Shown: piece by piece, positions 8,769 through 20,000 of the stretch | How the letters are laid out: every line of letters begins with the position of its first letter | How positions within the stretch are numbered: position 1 is the stretch's first letter | Made by a program: the position numbers and the translations under genes | Assembly: GCA_934748015.1 (NCBI GenBank) | Contig: CAKVHF010000003.1 | Coordinates: 124,001-188,000 of the forward strand | Direction of reading: 5' to 3' | Origin: an uncultured Clostridia bacterium | Lineage (GTDB): Bacteria; Bacillota; Clostridia; Christensenellales; UBA1242 | DNA: 64,000 bases | The notes under the pieces: generated by a model | Seen by the model: the letters and a program-made list of their open reading frames with translations, nothing else | The model's database searches: none | What the model was told of the DNA's origin: nothing

Positions 8769-9836
8769 TTATTTCGAGTACTTCAGGTTAATTGTACAAT
8801 CTGGGACTAAATCTATGTCGCTTAGACCCTCGCCACCTCGTATCAGATGATATGCCTCAGCACCCACCATTGCACCATTGTCTGTACACTCCACTGGCTT
8901 AGGGTAACACAAAGTAATTTTGTTCCTCTTACATTCCTCATCCATTCTTGTCCTTAAGTAAGAATTGCATGCAACACCACCGGCCAACACGATAGTCTTA
9001 AGTTTGAACCTCTTAGCGGTATTGATAGACTTAGCAACCAACTCCTCGACTGCTTGTGTCTGAAATGAACAACATACATCATTGACAGAATAAGAGTCAC
9101 CCTTCTGTGCAATATTATGCAAATAATTGATAACTGCCGTCTTTAAGCCACTGTAACTAAAATTAGTATCTTTCTTGTTATAGTTGTTTTTCACAAATTG
9201 TATATTATTCTCACCCAGTTTAGCAAGTTTGTCAACAATTGGACCACCAGGATATCCTAACCCTAGAACCTTAGCCACCTTGTCATACGCCTCACCTATA
9301 GCATCATCATGTGTTGTACCCAATACAATGTGCTTAGTGTAATCTTCTACCTTAACAAGTGCTGTATGTCCACCTGATACCACCAAAGAAAGATATGGTG
9401 GCTTAAGAGTAGGATTGGAAAGATAGTTAGCAGAGATATGTGCCTTGATGTGATTGACCTTAATAAGTGGCAATTGTCTAGCAAACGCAAGCGACTTAGC
9501 ATAATTGACACCAACCATAAGCGAGCCGACTAGTCCTGCACCATAAGTTACTGCAATAGCATCTATGTCGTCTAGTGTTACTCCTGCCTTACTAAGTGCC
9601 TCGGTTGTAATATTGGATATTGCAAGCAAGTGATTTCGGCTAGCGACCTCTGGAACAACACCACCAAACTTAGTGTGTATGTCTATCTGACTGGAAATAA
9701 TATTGGACAATACTTCAACACCATTTCTAACAACCGCAACGCTAGTATCATCACAACTGCTCTCAAACGCAAGTACCACTATATTCTCTTTGTTTTTTAA
9801 TTTTTGAAACTTTTCTTTTGCTACATCTATATACAT
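8769..9836 (-). CDS. tsaD: tRNA N6-adenosine threonylcarbamoyltransferase TsaD
   Basis: Transfers the threonylcarbamoyl group to A37 of ANN-decoding tRNAs, with TsaB and TsaE. 355 residues, slightly longer than usual (about 335-345) owing to an N-terminal leader of about 17 residues (MYIDVAKEKFQKLKNKE) before the usual ILAFESSCDDTSVA start (here VLAFESSCDDTSVA). The metal-binding HIKAH motif and the ASKH-fold SGGHT and AGGVACNSYLR blocks are intact. AGGGGAAAATC precedes the ATG. It starts 28 bp after the stop of prfB, so both are co-transcribed; TsaB and TsaE genes are not in the window. Confidence 0.96.
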   Translation of the reverse strand: MYIDVAKEKFQKLKNKENIVVLAFESSCDDTSVAVVRNGVEVLSNIISSQIDIHTKFGGVVPEVASRNHLLAISNITTEALSKAGVTLDDIDAIAVTYGAGLVGSLMVGVNYAKSLAFARQLPLIKVNHIKAHISANYLSNPTLKPPYLSLVVSGGHTALVKVEDYTKHIVLGTTHDDAIGEAYDKVAKVLGLGYPGGPIVDKLAKLGENNIQFVKNNYNKKDTNFSYSGLKTAVINYLHNIAQKGDSYSVNDVCCSFQTQAVEELVAKSINTAKRFKLKTIVLAGGVACNSYLRTRMDEECKRNKITLCYPKPVECTDNGAMVGAEAYHLIRGGEGLSDIDLVPDCTINLKYSK

Positions 9837-9863
9837 GATTTTCCCCTAAATTTAGCGACTAAT

Positions 9864-10968
9864 CTAGTTTTTGCAATATACTAGATATGACTCAATAAAG
9901 CCATCAATCTCGCCATTCATAACACTATCTACATCGCTTGTTTCATATCCTGTTCTTAAGTCTTTGACCAAAGTATACGGGCAGAACACATAACTACGGA
10001 TTTGACTTCCCCACTCTATTTTTTTTGCATTGCCTTTTAGTTGATTTGCTTTCTCTAGATTCTTCTGGATCTCCAACTGGGTTAACTTGCTTATAAGCAT
10101 CTTCATGGCGACTTCCTTGTTCTGCGTCTGGGATCGCTCGTTCTGACAAGTAACCACTATGCCTGTTGGAAAGTGGGTTATACGGATAGCACTATCGGTT
10201 GTATTGACATGCTGTCCACCCGCTCCAGAAGATCTATATGTATCTATCCTAATATCCTCTGGATTGATGACCACATTGACATTGTTGTCTATCTCAGGCA
10301 TAACCTCGACACTTGCAAAGCTAGTGTGTCTACGCTTATTGGCATCAAATGGTGAAATTCTAACTAGTCTATGTACACCCATTTCGCCCTTAAGATAGCC
10401 ATAAGCATTAGCACCGTCAACCAAGAATGTTACACTCTTGTATCCAGCACCATCTCCGTCTACACTATCATACAATTTGATCTTGTATCCATGTTTGCTT
10501 GCAAAACTGCAGTACATCCTATATAGCATCTCCACCCAATCACAAGCCTCTGTGCCACCTGCACCACTATGGATCTTAATTATTACATTGTTGCTATCAT
10601 ACTCGCCTTCTAACAAAGTCTTAAGATACACAGTCTTAACCAAAGCCTCTGTATCATCCAGTTCCTTATCAACCATAGCAATAACACTAGCATCATCTTC
10701 CATCTCGGCTATATCAATATAATCTCTACAAGCATCTATCTTGGATTGCAAATTATTATATTCATCCAACATATCTGTTAGCATTTTCTGCTCTTTGGAC
10801 AACTTCTGCATCAAAGATATATCTTGATACGCTTCAGGATTAGCTAACTTATCCGCAACATCGGCAATCTGCTTTCGTAATTTATCTACATCAAAGACAG
10901 TCGGTAATTAATTTAAAACTACCGACTATTTCTTTCAATCTATCTTTCTGGTTATTAAGTATTAACAT
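9864..10968 (-). CDS. prfB: Peptide chain release factor 2 with programmed +1 frameshift
   Basis: RF2 terminates translation at UGA and UAA. The frame starting at 10968 (ATG after AAGGGAAAAAGTAAT) reads MLILNNQKDRLKEIVGSF and ends at codon 26 as CTT TGA (10896-10891); continuing in the +1 frame gives FDVDKLRKQIADVADKLANP and then the main frame to 9864. The product is about 367 residues, the normal RF2 length. SPF (the RF2 stop-recognition tripeptide) is in LVRISPFDANK and the catalytic GGQ in SGAGGQHVN. Frameshifting at CTTTGA is the known autoregulation of RF2. Unusual: no AGGGGG-like stimulator is seen just before the slip site. tsaD follows 28 bp downstream. Confidence 0.95.
10891..10896 (-). 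promoter_or_regulatory. RF2 autoregulatory frameshift site (CTT TGA)
   Basis: CTTTGA followed by T; the ribosome slips +1 from CTT to TTT when RF2 is scarce. The frame before the site (25 codons) and the one after it both encode RF2-like sequence. Confidence 0.92.
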
Positions 10969-11063
10969 ATTACTTTTTCCCTTAAATATTACTTATATCT
11001 TGATACTAGCACAATGACACAAAAATAGCAAGTGTCATGCATTGTGTTTTGCAAAAAAACGAC

Positions 11064-11108
11064 AAAAAAGCCAAACGAATATGAGAAATATATTCTTCGT
11101 TTGGCTTA
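11064..11108 (-). terminator. Terminator of secA
   Basis: Minus-strand AAGCCAAACGAA pairs with TTCGTTTGGCTT, followed by TTTTTGTCG. It separates secA from prfB, so prfB must have its own promoter in 10969-11063. Confidence 0.88.
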
Positions 11109-11150
11109 ACTTATATACTATTCAAATATTACGAAAACGGCTAAAATAAA

Positions 11151-13850
11151 CTATTTTTCTTCTTTTCTTCCACAGCAGTTCTTGTACTTCTTGCCTGATC
11201 CACATGGACACATTTCGTTACGACCTACCGCTCTAGACTTGTTCTTAGTTGGGGCTTCGCCGTCTGGTGAATTGGTTATCAAATCTGGTTGCTTAGGAGC
11301 AGGATTGTTAACCTTAGTCTTAACATTGATCTGATAGTTAAGTAGGAATGTTGCAGTCTCCTTACGGATACGTTGAATCATGTTCTCAAACATTGCAGAA
11401 CTCTCTCTCTTATACGCAATGATTGGGTCTTGGTTGCCGTACGCTCTAAGTCCTATCTCGCTACGCAACATCTCCATGTAGTCAATGTGATCCATCCACA
11501 AAGAGTCTACTACTCTTAGTAGTATATCACCCTCAATCTTAGATGTCTGTATGCCTAGGGCTTCAACCGCCTTACACTTCATCTCATAGAATCTTACTGC
11601 CTCTTGAGCAACCTTGTCAGCCAACTCATCGACATCACATTCTTCAACCAACTTCTCAGTTACAAAGTCATAATCCGCTGGCAGTACATGTCCCTTAAGA
11701 GCCTCATTAATCTTATCTAGATCCCACTCGTCATAAGTCTTAGTCTCGTCAACTACGCTATAGATTGTTTCTTTAGCAAGTTGATTGATCATATCTAGGG
11801 CTTCGTTGTGAACATCTGCACCATCTAGCACCTTATTACGCTCTTTGTAAATAATAAGTCTCTGAGTATTGTTAACATCGTCAAACTTCAACACATTGTG
11901 TCTTGCGCCAAAGTTAAAACCTTCTATAGTCTTCTGTGCTTTCTCAATACGGCGAGATAAGAATTTAACTTGGAACGATACGCTTTCATCTATCTTGAAG
12001 AAACTCAAAACTCCCTTAACGGCATCACCTCCGCATCTCTTCATTAGTTCGTCTTCCATACTAACAAAGAATACAGAACTACCTGGGTCACCTTGTCTTC
12101 CTGCACGACCACGAAGCTGATTATCTATACGTCTACTCTCGTGTCTCTCAGTGCCTATGATATGAAGTCCACCAAGGGTTATCACTTCCTTCTTCTCTTT
12201 CTCAGTCTCTTCCTTGTACTTAGCATACAACTCTCTATATTTAGTACGCCATTCTTCCAATTTCTCATCATCGGTAGGCAAGAAAGATGTACTGAACTCG
12301 ATCTCATCATCGGTTGCACCCATTTGTCTAAGTTCGGCTTTTGCCATAAATTCTGCATTACCGCCAAGCATAATATCTGTACCACGACCAGCCATGTTGG
12401 TTGCGATAGTTACAGCATTAAGTCTACCTGCTTGTGCAACGATCTCACTTTCCCTTTGGTGATTCTTAGCATTCAATACATTGTGTGGGATACCCTCTAT
12501 CTTAAGCATCTTGGATATCTCTTCACTACGTTCAATTGTGATTGTACCAACTAGGATTGGCCTTCCTAGTGCATGGACTTTCTTGATTTCCTCAATAATA
12601 GCCTCATATTTCAACTTCTCAGTCTGGAATATAATATCTGGGAAGTCCTTACGCCTAATAGGTAGATTGGTTGGAATAGTTACAACATCTAGGCTATAGA
12701 TCTTGTTGAACTCTATCTCTTCGGTCTTAGCGGTACCAGTCATACCACTCAATTTCTCATATAATCTGAAGAAGTTCTGGAATGTAATGGTTGCTAGAGT
12801 TTTATTCTCATCTCTTATCTCCACACCCTCTTTTGCCTCAATTGCTTGGTGCAATCCGTTGGAGTATTTTCTGCCTTCCATTAGACGACCAGTGAACTCA
12901 TCTACAATCAAGATTTCGCCATCTCTTACGATGTAGTTAGCGTCTTTCTTCATTATAAATTGTGCTCTGATTGCATTGTTGATATGATGATTAAGCTCGA
13001 TATTGTTAATATCACTCAAGTTCTCAACACCAAAGAATTTCTCAGCCTTCTCAACACCTGTATCAGTTAGTCTAATTGCCTTCTCTTTCTCATCAATCTC
13101 GTAATCATCACTTTTCAAGGTTTTAGCAAATCTAGCGGCGGACTTATACATATCGTTACTCTTCATTCCTCTACCAGAGATGATAAGTGGAGTACGTGCC
13201 TCATCAATAAGAATACTATCTACCTCATCCACGATAGCAAAATGATAACCCCTTGTACATACACGATCTTGGGCTCTAGTAACCATGTTATCTCTTAGAT
13301 AATCAAAGCCTAGTTCGTTATTGGTGGAATATGTTATATCGCAGTCGTAAGCTTCCTTCTTCTCTTGAGGTGACATATTGTGTAGAGATAATCCAACTGT
13401 TAGTCCCAAGAACTTAAAGATCTTACCCATCCATTCTGAGTCACGAGTGGTCAAGTATTCGTTAACAGTAACGATATGAACACCCTTGCCCTCCAAGGCA
13501 ACAAGGTATGCTGGCAATGTCTCAACTAGTGTCTTACCTTCACCAGTACGCATCTCTGCAATACGTCCCTGATACAATGCAATACCGCCTAGGATCTGAA
13601 CATGGAAGTGTCTTAATCCCATTACTCTGGTACTAGCCTCCCTAACACATGCATACGCATCTGGCAATATATCGTCTAGAGTCTCGCCCTTAGCAAGTCT
13701 GTCTCTAAATATAGCAGTACAACCCTTCAATTCGTCATCAGTCATTTTCTGATATTTGTCCGACAAAGCTTCTACCTTTGCCGCAATCTTTTCCAATTTC
13801 GCTATGCTTCTTGTATTATCCGAAGCAAATAGTGCTTTAAAAATATTCAT
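11151..13850 (-). CDS. secA: Protein translocase ATPase SecA
   Basis: Motor ATPase that drives preproteins through SecYEG at the membrane. 899 residues from the ATG at 13850 (AAAGGGAAAGATATT upstream); the frame opens 13 codons earlier, but that extension is not family-like. Walker A in MRTGEGKTL, DEAD-type VDEVDSILIDEARTP, the preprotein cross-linking and helical scaffold domains, motif VI in LRGRAGRQGDPG, and the C-terminal zinc-binding tail CPCGSGKKYKNCCG (SecB/ribosome-binding type) are all present. A strong terminator follows at 11064-11108. Its neighbour is the giant exported protein gene upstream, which has its own terminator; no functional link is implied. Confidence 0.97.
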   Translation of the reverse strand: MNIFKALFASDNTRSIAKLEKIAAKVEALSDKYQKMTDDELKGCTAIFRDRLAKGETLDDILPDAYACVREASTRVMGLRHFHVQILGGIALYQGRIAEMRTGEGKTLVETLPAYLVALEGKGVHIVTVNEYLTTRDSEWMGKIFKFLGLTVGLSLHNMSPQEKKEAYDCDITYSTNNELGFDYLRDNMVTRAQDRVCTRGYHFAIVDEVDSILIDEARTPLIISGRGMKSNDMYKSAARFAKTLKSDDYEIDEKEKAIRLTDTGVEKAEKFFGVENLSDINNIELNHHINNAIRAQFIMKKDANYIVRDGEILIVDEFTGRLMEGRKYSNGLHQAIEAKEGVEIRDENKTLATITFQNFFRLYEKLSGMTGTAKTEEIEFNKIYSLDVVTIPTNLPIRRKDFPDIIFQTEKLKYEAIIEEIKKVHALGRPILVGTITIERSEEISKMLKIEGIPHNVLNAKNHQRESEIVAQAGRLNAVTIATNMAGRGTDIMLGGNAEFMAKAELRQMGATDDEIEFSTSFLPTDDEKLEEWRTKYRELYAKYKEETEKEKKEVITLGGLHIIGTERHESRRIDNQLRGRAGRQGDPGSSVFFVSMEDELMKRCGGDAVKGVLSFFKIDESVSFQVKFLSRRIEKAQKTIEGFNFGARHNVLKFDDVNNTQRLIIYKERNKVLDGADVHNEALDMINQLAKETIYSVVDETKTYDEWDLDKINEALKGHVLPADYDFVTEKLVEECDVDELADKVAQEAVRFYEMKCKAVEALGIQTSKIEGDILLRVVDSLWMDHIDYMEMLRSEIGLRAYGNQDPIIAYKRESSAMFENMIQRIRKETATFLLNYQINVKTKVNNPAPKQPDLITNSPDGEAPTKNKSRAVGRNEMCPCGSGKKYKNCCGRKEEK

Positions 13851-13867
13851 AATATCTTTCCCTTTAC

Positions 13868-13917
13868 AAAAAAAATAGAAAATAGACACCTTATTATTTG
13901 TCTATTTCCTATTTTAT
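13868..13917 (-). terminator. Terminator of the giant surface protein gene
   Basis: Minus-strand AAAATAGGAAATAGACA pairs with TGTCTATTTTCTATTTT and runs into a T stretch, 110 bp after the stop of the 13-kb gene and just before the secA ribosome binding site. Confidence 0.8.
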
Positions 13918-14025
13918 ACTATTTTTGCAAATATTCCAATTGATTTTGTGTATTTTAGGTCAAGAACTACAAAATACCAATTGATTATTATCTAAATAGC
14001 AATTTTATTGCATTTTTTTGCAAGT

Positions 14026-17000
14026 CTATGCATTGCGCTCAACAATATGTAGATCACTATTGTATCTATAACCTTCAAGAAGAACAGTTATTTCTTCTGT
14101 CAGATCCCACTTATTATCACGCATGTATCTTACATTATTCTGGCCCTGTGGTGCATTATTTGCGTCTATGTTCGAATCGTTGTAACTATCGCAACCAGTA
14201 ACATCTGTTGTATTCTCCAACGCATATCCACTAACATTTGCATGATAATAGATATTACTGTAATTATAACATTCTAACAATGCACTGATATTGCTAGATG
14301 GGCATGCTGTAACACCGACAATTACTGTATTATTACTCTCAACTTCTAATTTAGTAGAAGAATATACATAAGAATTTTTAATTTCAATAACTTTCGAGCC
14401 TAAATTTGCCGAACCACCAGAACCGTTGATTCCGCCATATCTTATGTGGCCCAAAGTCCAATTGCCACCAACATATCCATATGCAGAGATTGCAATACTG
14501 GTTGTTGTCCCGCCAAACGCATCATCGACAAGCAATGTTTTGGTACCCGACTTAATACCAATTATTAAGCCCTTAATATCAACATAAGAATTGGTTACAA
14601 GCACTGAGTTAGCATTGTTGGTACCACTAACAAGGTTGGTTATCTGACCTATCATACCACCCATATAAGCACCACCAGTTGAAGAAGTAAATCCAGCTGC
14701 AAATACCATGTAACCAATGTTACGGCTATACACAATCTTACCCGATCGCATATCACCTACCAATCCTCCCATGTTGTGAGCATATATAACACCTGAGTAT
14801 GAACATCCAGCAATTATACCACAATCTTTAGTGATATATTCTGCATTAGTTCCGTTGATGGCGGTAATGCCACCTACACAACCAAGCAATTTTACTTGTC
14901 TAAAGATAATGCTTAGTGAAGAATCACAATAAGAAATTGTACCTAAGTTGTATGCTGTGATACCACCTACATATACTCTACCTACTTGTGGAGAACTTGT
15001 ATTTGCATTGACATATACAATACCTGCTACTTTGACATTAGCAATATATCCATGGTTGTATACTGATACGATACCTGCACTATGCTCCACATCGCTAGAG
15101 TCATCAAACATAGGTCTATCATTGCTAGATGTCTGAGTGATATTCAAGTTCATAAACATTGCAGACTCGCCAATATCATATAGCAATCCAGCATAATAGT
15201 TGTTATTATAGATATAATTGTATGCTTTAGAACTGCCAGATGTATTAACACTGATTGTATTGTTGTTACCATCGAATACACCATTGAAGGTCTTACCAGC
15301 AATCATTTCTTTCCATGTATCATAATTAACATAATCAATAGCATTGTCGCCATTGACTTCGCTATATACATAGTCGTAATAGCATGCTTCTTCTATATAA
15401 TAACCTATAGTAGCAAAACTTTTTACCTTAAATGGTTCGCCAATAGTTCCATCGCCTGCACTAAATAATGTAAATCCTATGCCCAGATATATACTAGCTG
15501 GGTTGGAGATAAATGTATCAAGAACCTCAGTCGAATCCCCGGTATCAATACTCATTGTACCAATTGCTCTAATTGTTATCGCTTGGATACTTCTGGTCAA
15601 GTACTTAAGCATATAATATACTTTGTCGTCATCAACCTTAATATCGTTATTACTTATCGCTATCTTATCAAAGAAATACACATTTTCGCTAGATGTAGTA
15701 GGGAACATATTATCAAACCTAGTGTCATCTGTTACATCTATCAATTTCATTAATGTCTGTCTATATTCTGCATTACTTACATTAGTGCTAGAATATGTGC
15801 TTCGTTTAATATTTTGATAATGTGAGTCTTGTACTGTTATATCCGACTTCTTATAAGCAACTATTAACTCATAGTTAACTGTCTTATTAGCAACATTATC
15901 CCAAGATACCTTACCGTTGCCGTCATAAGCCAAGTTAGTAGGAGTATCTGGTAAGTCAATTATCATAACATAATCTTCGCTATTAAGATCCAACTTAGTT
16001 GCTAAGTTATAATGATGAGTTAGATAGTATATTTCGCCATTACCATCATGGATAGGTGTGGTTACGGTTGAACCTACTGCCTCAGCGTATACACATATAT
16101 CCCTTGTGCTGAAATCAAATTCGCCTGATGCAATAATATCGTTAAGAACCTTATCTAGTGCTAAGTATGTACCTTCTAATTGGGTTACCTTAGTTATCCC
16201 ACTCTCCACATAAGTAACTCTAGTGGATACATAAGATACATATTTGCTATCGGTTACATCGATCTCTTGACCAGTTATTTGGTTAATCAGTATAACATTA
16301 GCATTATTGCCTGATGTGTACCTTACCTTATATGTATATAGCAATTCGCTATTAGCGATGTTTTGCTTATCTCTGATATATATCTCAACATTGTAATCTT
16401 TGATAATATCCGACACCGTTCTGCCATAAGAATTATTGAAGTATACATAGTTGTTATGGCCATTTCCGGATGGAATATTGCTATAAATTGCCTGTTTAAC
16501 TCCTGTCTCAAATTGATAAGTCTTAGGGTTGACTGGAGCTTTAGGGTTAAGCAATAACTTGAAGTCAGTTACAGATTCCTTGGATGTAATCAAGTATGCA
16601 TCACTGCCAACCGTGACCTCTGTATACTCTACACCAATGAACCTTATTGAAACGTTGTATGTAGCATCTTCCACAAATTGTAGAATTGATGTTGTTAGAG
16701 TCTCGCTACCTTCTGGAAGCAAATCCTTGTTGTTAACATATAGATAATGTATCAATGTTTTGCCCGAATATATTGCATAAACATCTATTGTCTGCATTGT
16801 AAATTCTGTGCAATATTGATCAAATTCTAGCCATAGTGGGATATTCTCCTTTCTATCACCATCAACCATAAATGCACCCTTTGTCATTACGATACGGCTC
16901 TTAGTCAATTCTTTGCCAAAATCGTTTGTGACTGTACTCCAACTCATTTCGCCATCGTTGACAACCAAGTTAGGTTGAACCATCATAGATATTGCAAATT

Positions 17001-20000
17001 CGTCAGTATATACACTGCGTAGCAATGCTTTCTCATCACTATCTGTCAATTTAGAATCACTGTTATAATTCTTGTCTATAGATTTTACCTTAATTCTGTA
17101 TCCTTCACGCTTGTTTCCACCCGTAAATTTACCATTCTTGCTAGGCAAATCATATAGATTGATACTAGTTGTTGTAATCTGATCGGATACAAATAGTAAC
17201 TGATCGCTATCTTGCTTGTAAATAAAGATAATGTAATTGTTAAGTGAAGAATTGACATCTTGCCATGCTATCTGACCATCTCTGGTAATCTTGAATGTAC
17301 TGCTTATACGGTCACTTCTTACCCTCTCACCGTCACCAGTATTGTCATCGCTAGTAAGCAAATAGTCACTACCTGTTGTATCTGTACACACAACTATCTT
17401 GTAAGTATATGTAACTCCGTCTTTCTTGCCAACACAAGTTTCTGGCAATTCATAGGTTGTGCTATCTGCACCCACCATGCTTGATATATTCTCAGTCTTA
17501 ATTAGTCGATTGTTCTGATATATATCTACGCTATAATATTGATAGTAGGTTGTATTAGTTAGCACATTATTGCTACTGTGACCTTGCAGACTCACTGTTG
17601 TGTTGTCCCAAGTATATAAGCCATCTTCTACACTAACCTCGATTGTTCCTAACTTCTCAGCATAATAATTATCGGCATCAGATATACGAGATGACATCTT
17701 ATCTCTACAATTGCCTATTGCGACTACCTTGATATTATATATGCCTGCCGGCAAATTAGTATTGTTTCGGATCTTAGTATAACTATACACCTCTTTCAGG
17801 CTAAGATCTGTCAATGTCTCTTGATACACAACAGCTGTTGTTGTATCGTTATAGAAGTATATTATATAAGATTCTACATCATCATTAACTAGCCACTGGA
17901 TAGACTTATTCTGGATAGTAATAACTGGTGCTGACAATATCTTGAAACTTGCCTTAAGTGAAGAGTAGTTAGAATTGAAATACTTGAACTCATCATTGAT
18001 ACCATTGGTATCTTTGTCCCAAATAGTACCTCCAAGTGCACCTATGCTTAAGTTGTAATTAACATTAGCCTTAAGTGGATTGGTTGCAAATTCTGGATAT
18101 ATTTGATCTCTAAATTCAAGAATTTTCTTTTCTTGATCTGTAATCTGATAATTGGCATCGTCCGACTTCAGAACAAACAGATTGTAGATGTCTACAGTTA
18201 CCAATTTCTTAGAAATATCGACATAGCCTGCATAACCATCTGTGTACAACTTAGATTTATCATCAGTTACCTTGATAGTAACCACCCTGCTACTATCCGC
18301 ATTGGCAGTTTCACTGATCATGATGCTGTAGTATTTGATATAAGAATTAGGATAAGTATCAGAGTCTTTGATACTAGGTTGACCAAATACTAGAACTCCA
18401 CGATTGACTTCCAAGTTATCCTCTAACAATGGGTTGTTAGGGCTAGCCAACTTAAATCCAGTAATGCTATCGGTTGCAACCGAATTGATAATTGCGATTT
18501 CTGAACTAGTAGATGTTGTATTGCCACGTGCACTCAAGGCAATAGTATAATCGCCAAATGGCAGTGCTGTAGGCAATGGGATATATACATATATCTGATG
18601 TGTTCCGCTAGGGATTTCACCATTAGATGCAATAGGTGTGCCAGTTGCATCAAGATAAATGTATTGCTGATTGGTTATATCTCTACCCAAGATATAGTCA
18701 ACATTGTTAATTGTTATAGTTGGAGTGACAAACATATTAAGGATGTTGTTGCCAAATATGTCTGCTATAGTTAGATCAACACTAGCCACACTGTCACTCT
18801 TTGTGTTGTTGATAAGTGTTACAAATTCATCAATATACCCGCTATTGATTGTGTATCTTATCATGCCATTATTGACACATAAGTCAGAATACATATTGTT
18901 CTGCAATCTTGTGTAAAGAATGATCTGCTTCAAAGGTCTATCGGTTATTGTACTAACAACAGTATAGTCACCTGTAACTGTCTTGTTCTCTATCTCTACA
19001 GTCAAGTATTTAGCAGAAGTAATTGCATCAATGTTCAACTGTAATAGATCAAATTTTGTTTCGTTAGTACTAGATATATATTGAGTAGTACTATCATCAT
19101 CTGCTACGGCTGTAATTACTAACTTGTAATAATCAATATTGTCTACTTTACGCCATCTCAATATTCCGTTCTCTACCCAGATATCTGATGTTGTATTGAT
19201 CTTAAATGTAGTACTAGCCACCTTAGTTGCGTCAGTGTTGGTTGTGCCATTGGAACTGTCTAGATATCCCATGTTCGCATATACAATCTGCCCGTCTTGG
19301 CTAGAGATTGTACTAGCAGAACCCTTAGCAATTAAATAATAATAATGTACGCCCAATTGAACATCTGTATTGATATCTCGCTCATATACACTTCCGCCAC
19401 TTAATGGGATCTCTACACATATTGTACCGCTTGTGCAACTATCATACATCTCATATCCAGACGCATTGTCTATAGGTAACCAACGCAATTTAGTTGTTCT
19501 ATCTTGTTTGATAATCTGTGCTTGAGAATTGATCAAGTCATATATCGTTGGACTTGCCAATTTAACTGCAACAAACTCACTACTTACAGCACTCTTGATG
19601 CATCCGTCAGCAATAGCACGAATTGTAAATGTATATGATCCAGCCAAGAAATTAAGTGCTGTTGTGTCATAAGTGGTTGCATCCAGTCTTACTGTTGTAG
19701 ACTTGTTGCTACTATCCACCATTGTAAGATCATACACTACATTTTCCCCTACACTTGTCCACCTCAAAACACCATCTTCGATATAAATAGTAGGTGTATG
19801 TGTAACCTGAACTAGCCTTGTATAAGTTTCTTGGGTATATTGAATGTCAGAATCTATAATATTGCTATCTGGATTGCCTATGTGTTGTGCTGTAACAAGA
19901 TATTCGGTATCAGCCAGAAGTCCCAACTCTGTTAAATCAATACTACTATTATTTACAACCCATTGATATTTTGGAATAACATTATATGTGTTCTCAGTTA

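Noticed and set aside
13851..13889. Start of SecA at 13889
   Set aside because: The 13 extra residues (MSIFYFFCKGKDI) are not family-like, and AAAGGGAAAG precedes the ATG at 13850.
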